Assembly (NCBI GenBank): GCA_030386875.1
Contig: CM059570.1
Span: 31,363,422-31,427,421, forward strand
From: Morinoia aosen
Taxonomy: Eukaryota > Arthropoda > Malacostraca > Amphipoda > Talitridae
Length of the DNA stretch: 64,000 bases
Reading direction: 5' to 3'
Numbering within the stretch: the stretch's first letter is position 1; each line of letters begins with the position of its first letter. The notes beneath the pieces were generated by a model. That model was not told the origin of the DNA. It ran no database searches and worked only from the letters and a program-made list of their open reading frames with translations. Shown here in pieces: positions 47,501-50,500 of the stretch. The position numbers and the translations under genes were made by a program.

Positions 47501-50500
47501 GCCTACCGGACCTCCTAAATGCGGAGGTCGTGTTGGGTGCTGTGCAGAACATGAGTGAAGCGGTAGACTGGCTTGGGTACACCTACCTGTACGTGCGCAT
47601 GCTCAGGGCGCCCAGCCTCTACGGAGTGTCGCAGGAGCAGCTCAAGATTGATGATCCTTTGCTGCTGAAGCATCGTGCAAATTTCATCCACACAGCAGCT
47701 GTCAAACTTGAGAAGTCGAACCTCATCATGTATGACAAAAAGTCTGGCCAGTTCCAAACGACTGAGCTTGGTCGAATTGCCAGTTACTTCTACATCACGT
47801 TTGATACGATCAATGTGTTCAACTCGCAGCTGAAAAGCACACTCAGCGAGATCGAGCTGTTCAGAGTGTTTTCTCAGAGCTCCGAGTTCAAGAACATCAT
47901 GGTGAGGGAAGAAGAAAAATTGGAGCTGAAGAAGCTGATGGAGCGTGTGCCCATCCCCATCAAAGAGAGCGTGGAAGAGCCTAGTGCCAAAGTCAACATC
48001 TTGCTGCAGGCTTACATTTCGCAGCTGAAGCTTGAAGGCTTTGCTCTCATGTCAGACATGGTCTATGTGACCCAGAGCGCCGGCCGACTGATGAGAGCGA
48101 TCTATGAGATCGTCCTGCACCGAGGCTGGGCCCAGCTGGCTGACAAGGCCCTCAATCTCTGCAAGATGGTAGACAAGAGGATGTGGCAGTCCATGTCACC
48201 TCTGCGGCAGTTCAGAAAAATACCTGAAGAAGCCATCAGGAAACTGGAGAAAAAGAGCATCCCTTGGGAGCGACTCTACGATCTGGGGCCCAACGAGATC
48301 GGAGAGCTGATCCGCATGCCTAAAGGTGGTAAGATGATTCACAAGTACATCCACCAGTTGCCCAAACTCGATCTGGAAACGCACATACAGCCCATCACCA
48401 GGCAGATGCTCAAAGTTGAGCTCACGATCACACCGGATTTCAAGTGGGATCCAAAAGTCCATGGACAATCGGAACCTTTCTGGATCGTTGTTGAAGACGT
48501 GGATGCTGAGACAATTCTGTACAATGAGTACTTCCTCCTAAAGCAAAAGTTTGCTGAAGAAGAGCACGTCGTTCGCTTCTACGTGCCAGTGTTTGAACCG
48601 CTTCATCCTCATTACTTCATCCGGGTGGTCTCTGAGAAATGGCTGAGCGCTGAAACACAGCTGCCTGTGTCCTTCAGACACCTCATCTTGCCTGAAAAAT
48701 ACCCTCCTCCCACTGAGCTGCTGGATTTGCAGCCACTGCCAATCACTGCCCTGAGGAACCCTCACTTCGAAGCACTCTACAAAAACTTGAACAAGAACCA
48801 ACAGTTCAACCCTATCCAAACTCAGGTCTTCAATGCCACCTACAACTCTGATGACAGTGTCTTCATTGGAGCACCGACGGGCTCAGGCAAGACTCTGTGT
48901 GCTGAGTTTGCAATCATGCGCATGTTCAGCCAAGATGAGAACGCCCGTTGCGTGTATGTTGCTGCAAAAGACGAGATCGTGACGAGCATGTACGAAGAAT
49001 GGAGTGACAAATTCGGTGGCAGCAGTGGCCTTGACAAACGAGTTGTCAAACTCACTGGTGAGACGGGCACAGACTTGAAACTCCTCAACAAAGCCCACAT
49101 TGTTGTGAGCTCTGCTGAGAAATGGGACGTACTGTCCCGAAGGTGGAAGCAGCGCAAAAACGTTGAGAACATTCAGTTGTTCATTGTTGACGAGTTGCAC
49201 CTCATGGGAAATCCTGGAGCTGAGGGTCCCACCATCGAAATTGTGTGCTCTCGCGTACGCTACATGGCGAGCAAGAAAAACAGGCACATCCGTATCTTGG
49301 CATTGTCATCATCTTTGGCCAATTCTCGAGATGTTGCTCAGTGGCTCGGATGTTCCACAAATTGCACTTTCAACTTCCACCCCAACGTTCGGCCTCTGCC
49401 TCTGCAGCTCTACATCCAGAGCTTCAACACGTCTCACAACGCATCTCGGCTACACGCCATGTCTAAACCAGCTTACCTTGCCATTCTGAAGCACAGTCCG
49501 GCAAAGCCTGCCATGGTGTTTGTGCCGTCCCGTAAACAGACAATCATCACGGCGTCAGATCTGTTGACTTACGCTACTGCAGACAATGATGCTCTTAGGT
49601 TCTTGCAAGTCGAGGCTTCTGAGCTTGCCGAGTTCGTGCAACAGTTGGAGGATCCTGTGCTAAGAGAAGTCGTTGCTCAGGGCGTCGCTTTCTTGCACGA
49701 AGGCTTGAGTGACAGAGACCGGAGGCTTGTTCACACTCTGTTCCAGGCAGAGGCCATCCAGGTGGTGGTTGTGAGCCGAGCTCTCTGCTGGGGCGTCACT
49801 GCTCCTGCTCACCTTGTGGTGGTCATGGACACGCAGAGCTACGACGGACGGCAGCATGCGTACGTCGACTACCCTGTCACAGATATCATCCAGATGGTGG
49901 GTCGAGCTAATCGCCCGAACCATGACCAGCAGGCCAAGTGTGTGCTCATGTGCCACATAACTAAGAAAGAGTACTTCAAGAAATTCCTCTACGAACCTCT
50001 TCCTATCGAGAGCCACTTGGACCACTGTCTGCATGATCACTTCAATGCTGAGATCGTCACCCGTACGATTGAAAACAAACAAGAGGCCGTGGACTACCTC
50101 ACTTGGACGTTCCTCTACAGGAGAATGACCCAAAACCCGAACTACTACGGCCTGCAAGGAGTATCTCACCGTCATTTGTCTGACCATCTCTCTGACTTGG
50201 TGGAGTCTACTCTCAATGATCTCGAAGAGTCTAGGTGCATCACAATCGAAGACGACATGGACACAGCGCCCCTGAATTTGGGTATCATCGCTTCTTACTA
50301 CTACATCAATTACACCACCATTGACTTGTTCAACAAGAGTCTTAACAACAAAACAAAGATCCGCGGTCTTTTGGAAATCTTGGGTAGTGCTGCTGAGTAC
50401 GAGGAGGTTCCCATGCGCCATGGCGAAGAAGAATTGTTGAGGAGACTTCTGTCAAAGCTGCCTCATAAAATTGAGGGCAAGGTCACAGACCCACACTTCA

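Noticed and set aside
49660-50421. 253-residue minus-strand open frame under exon 21
   Set aside because: Antisense shadow of strongly conserved SNRNP200 coding sequence; codon structure explains its openness.
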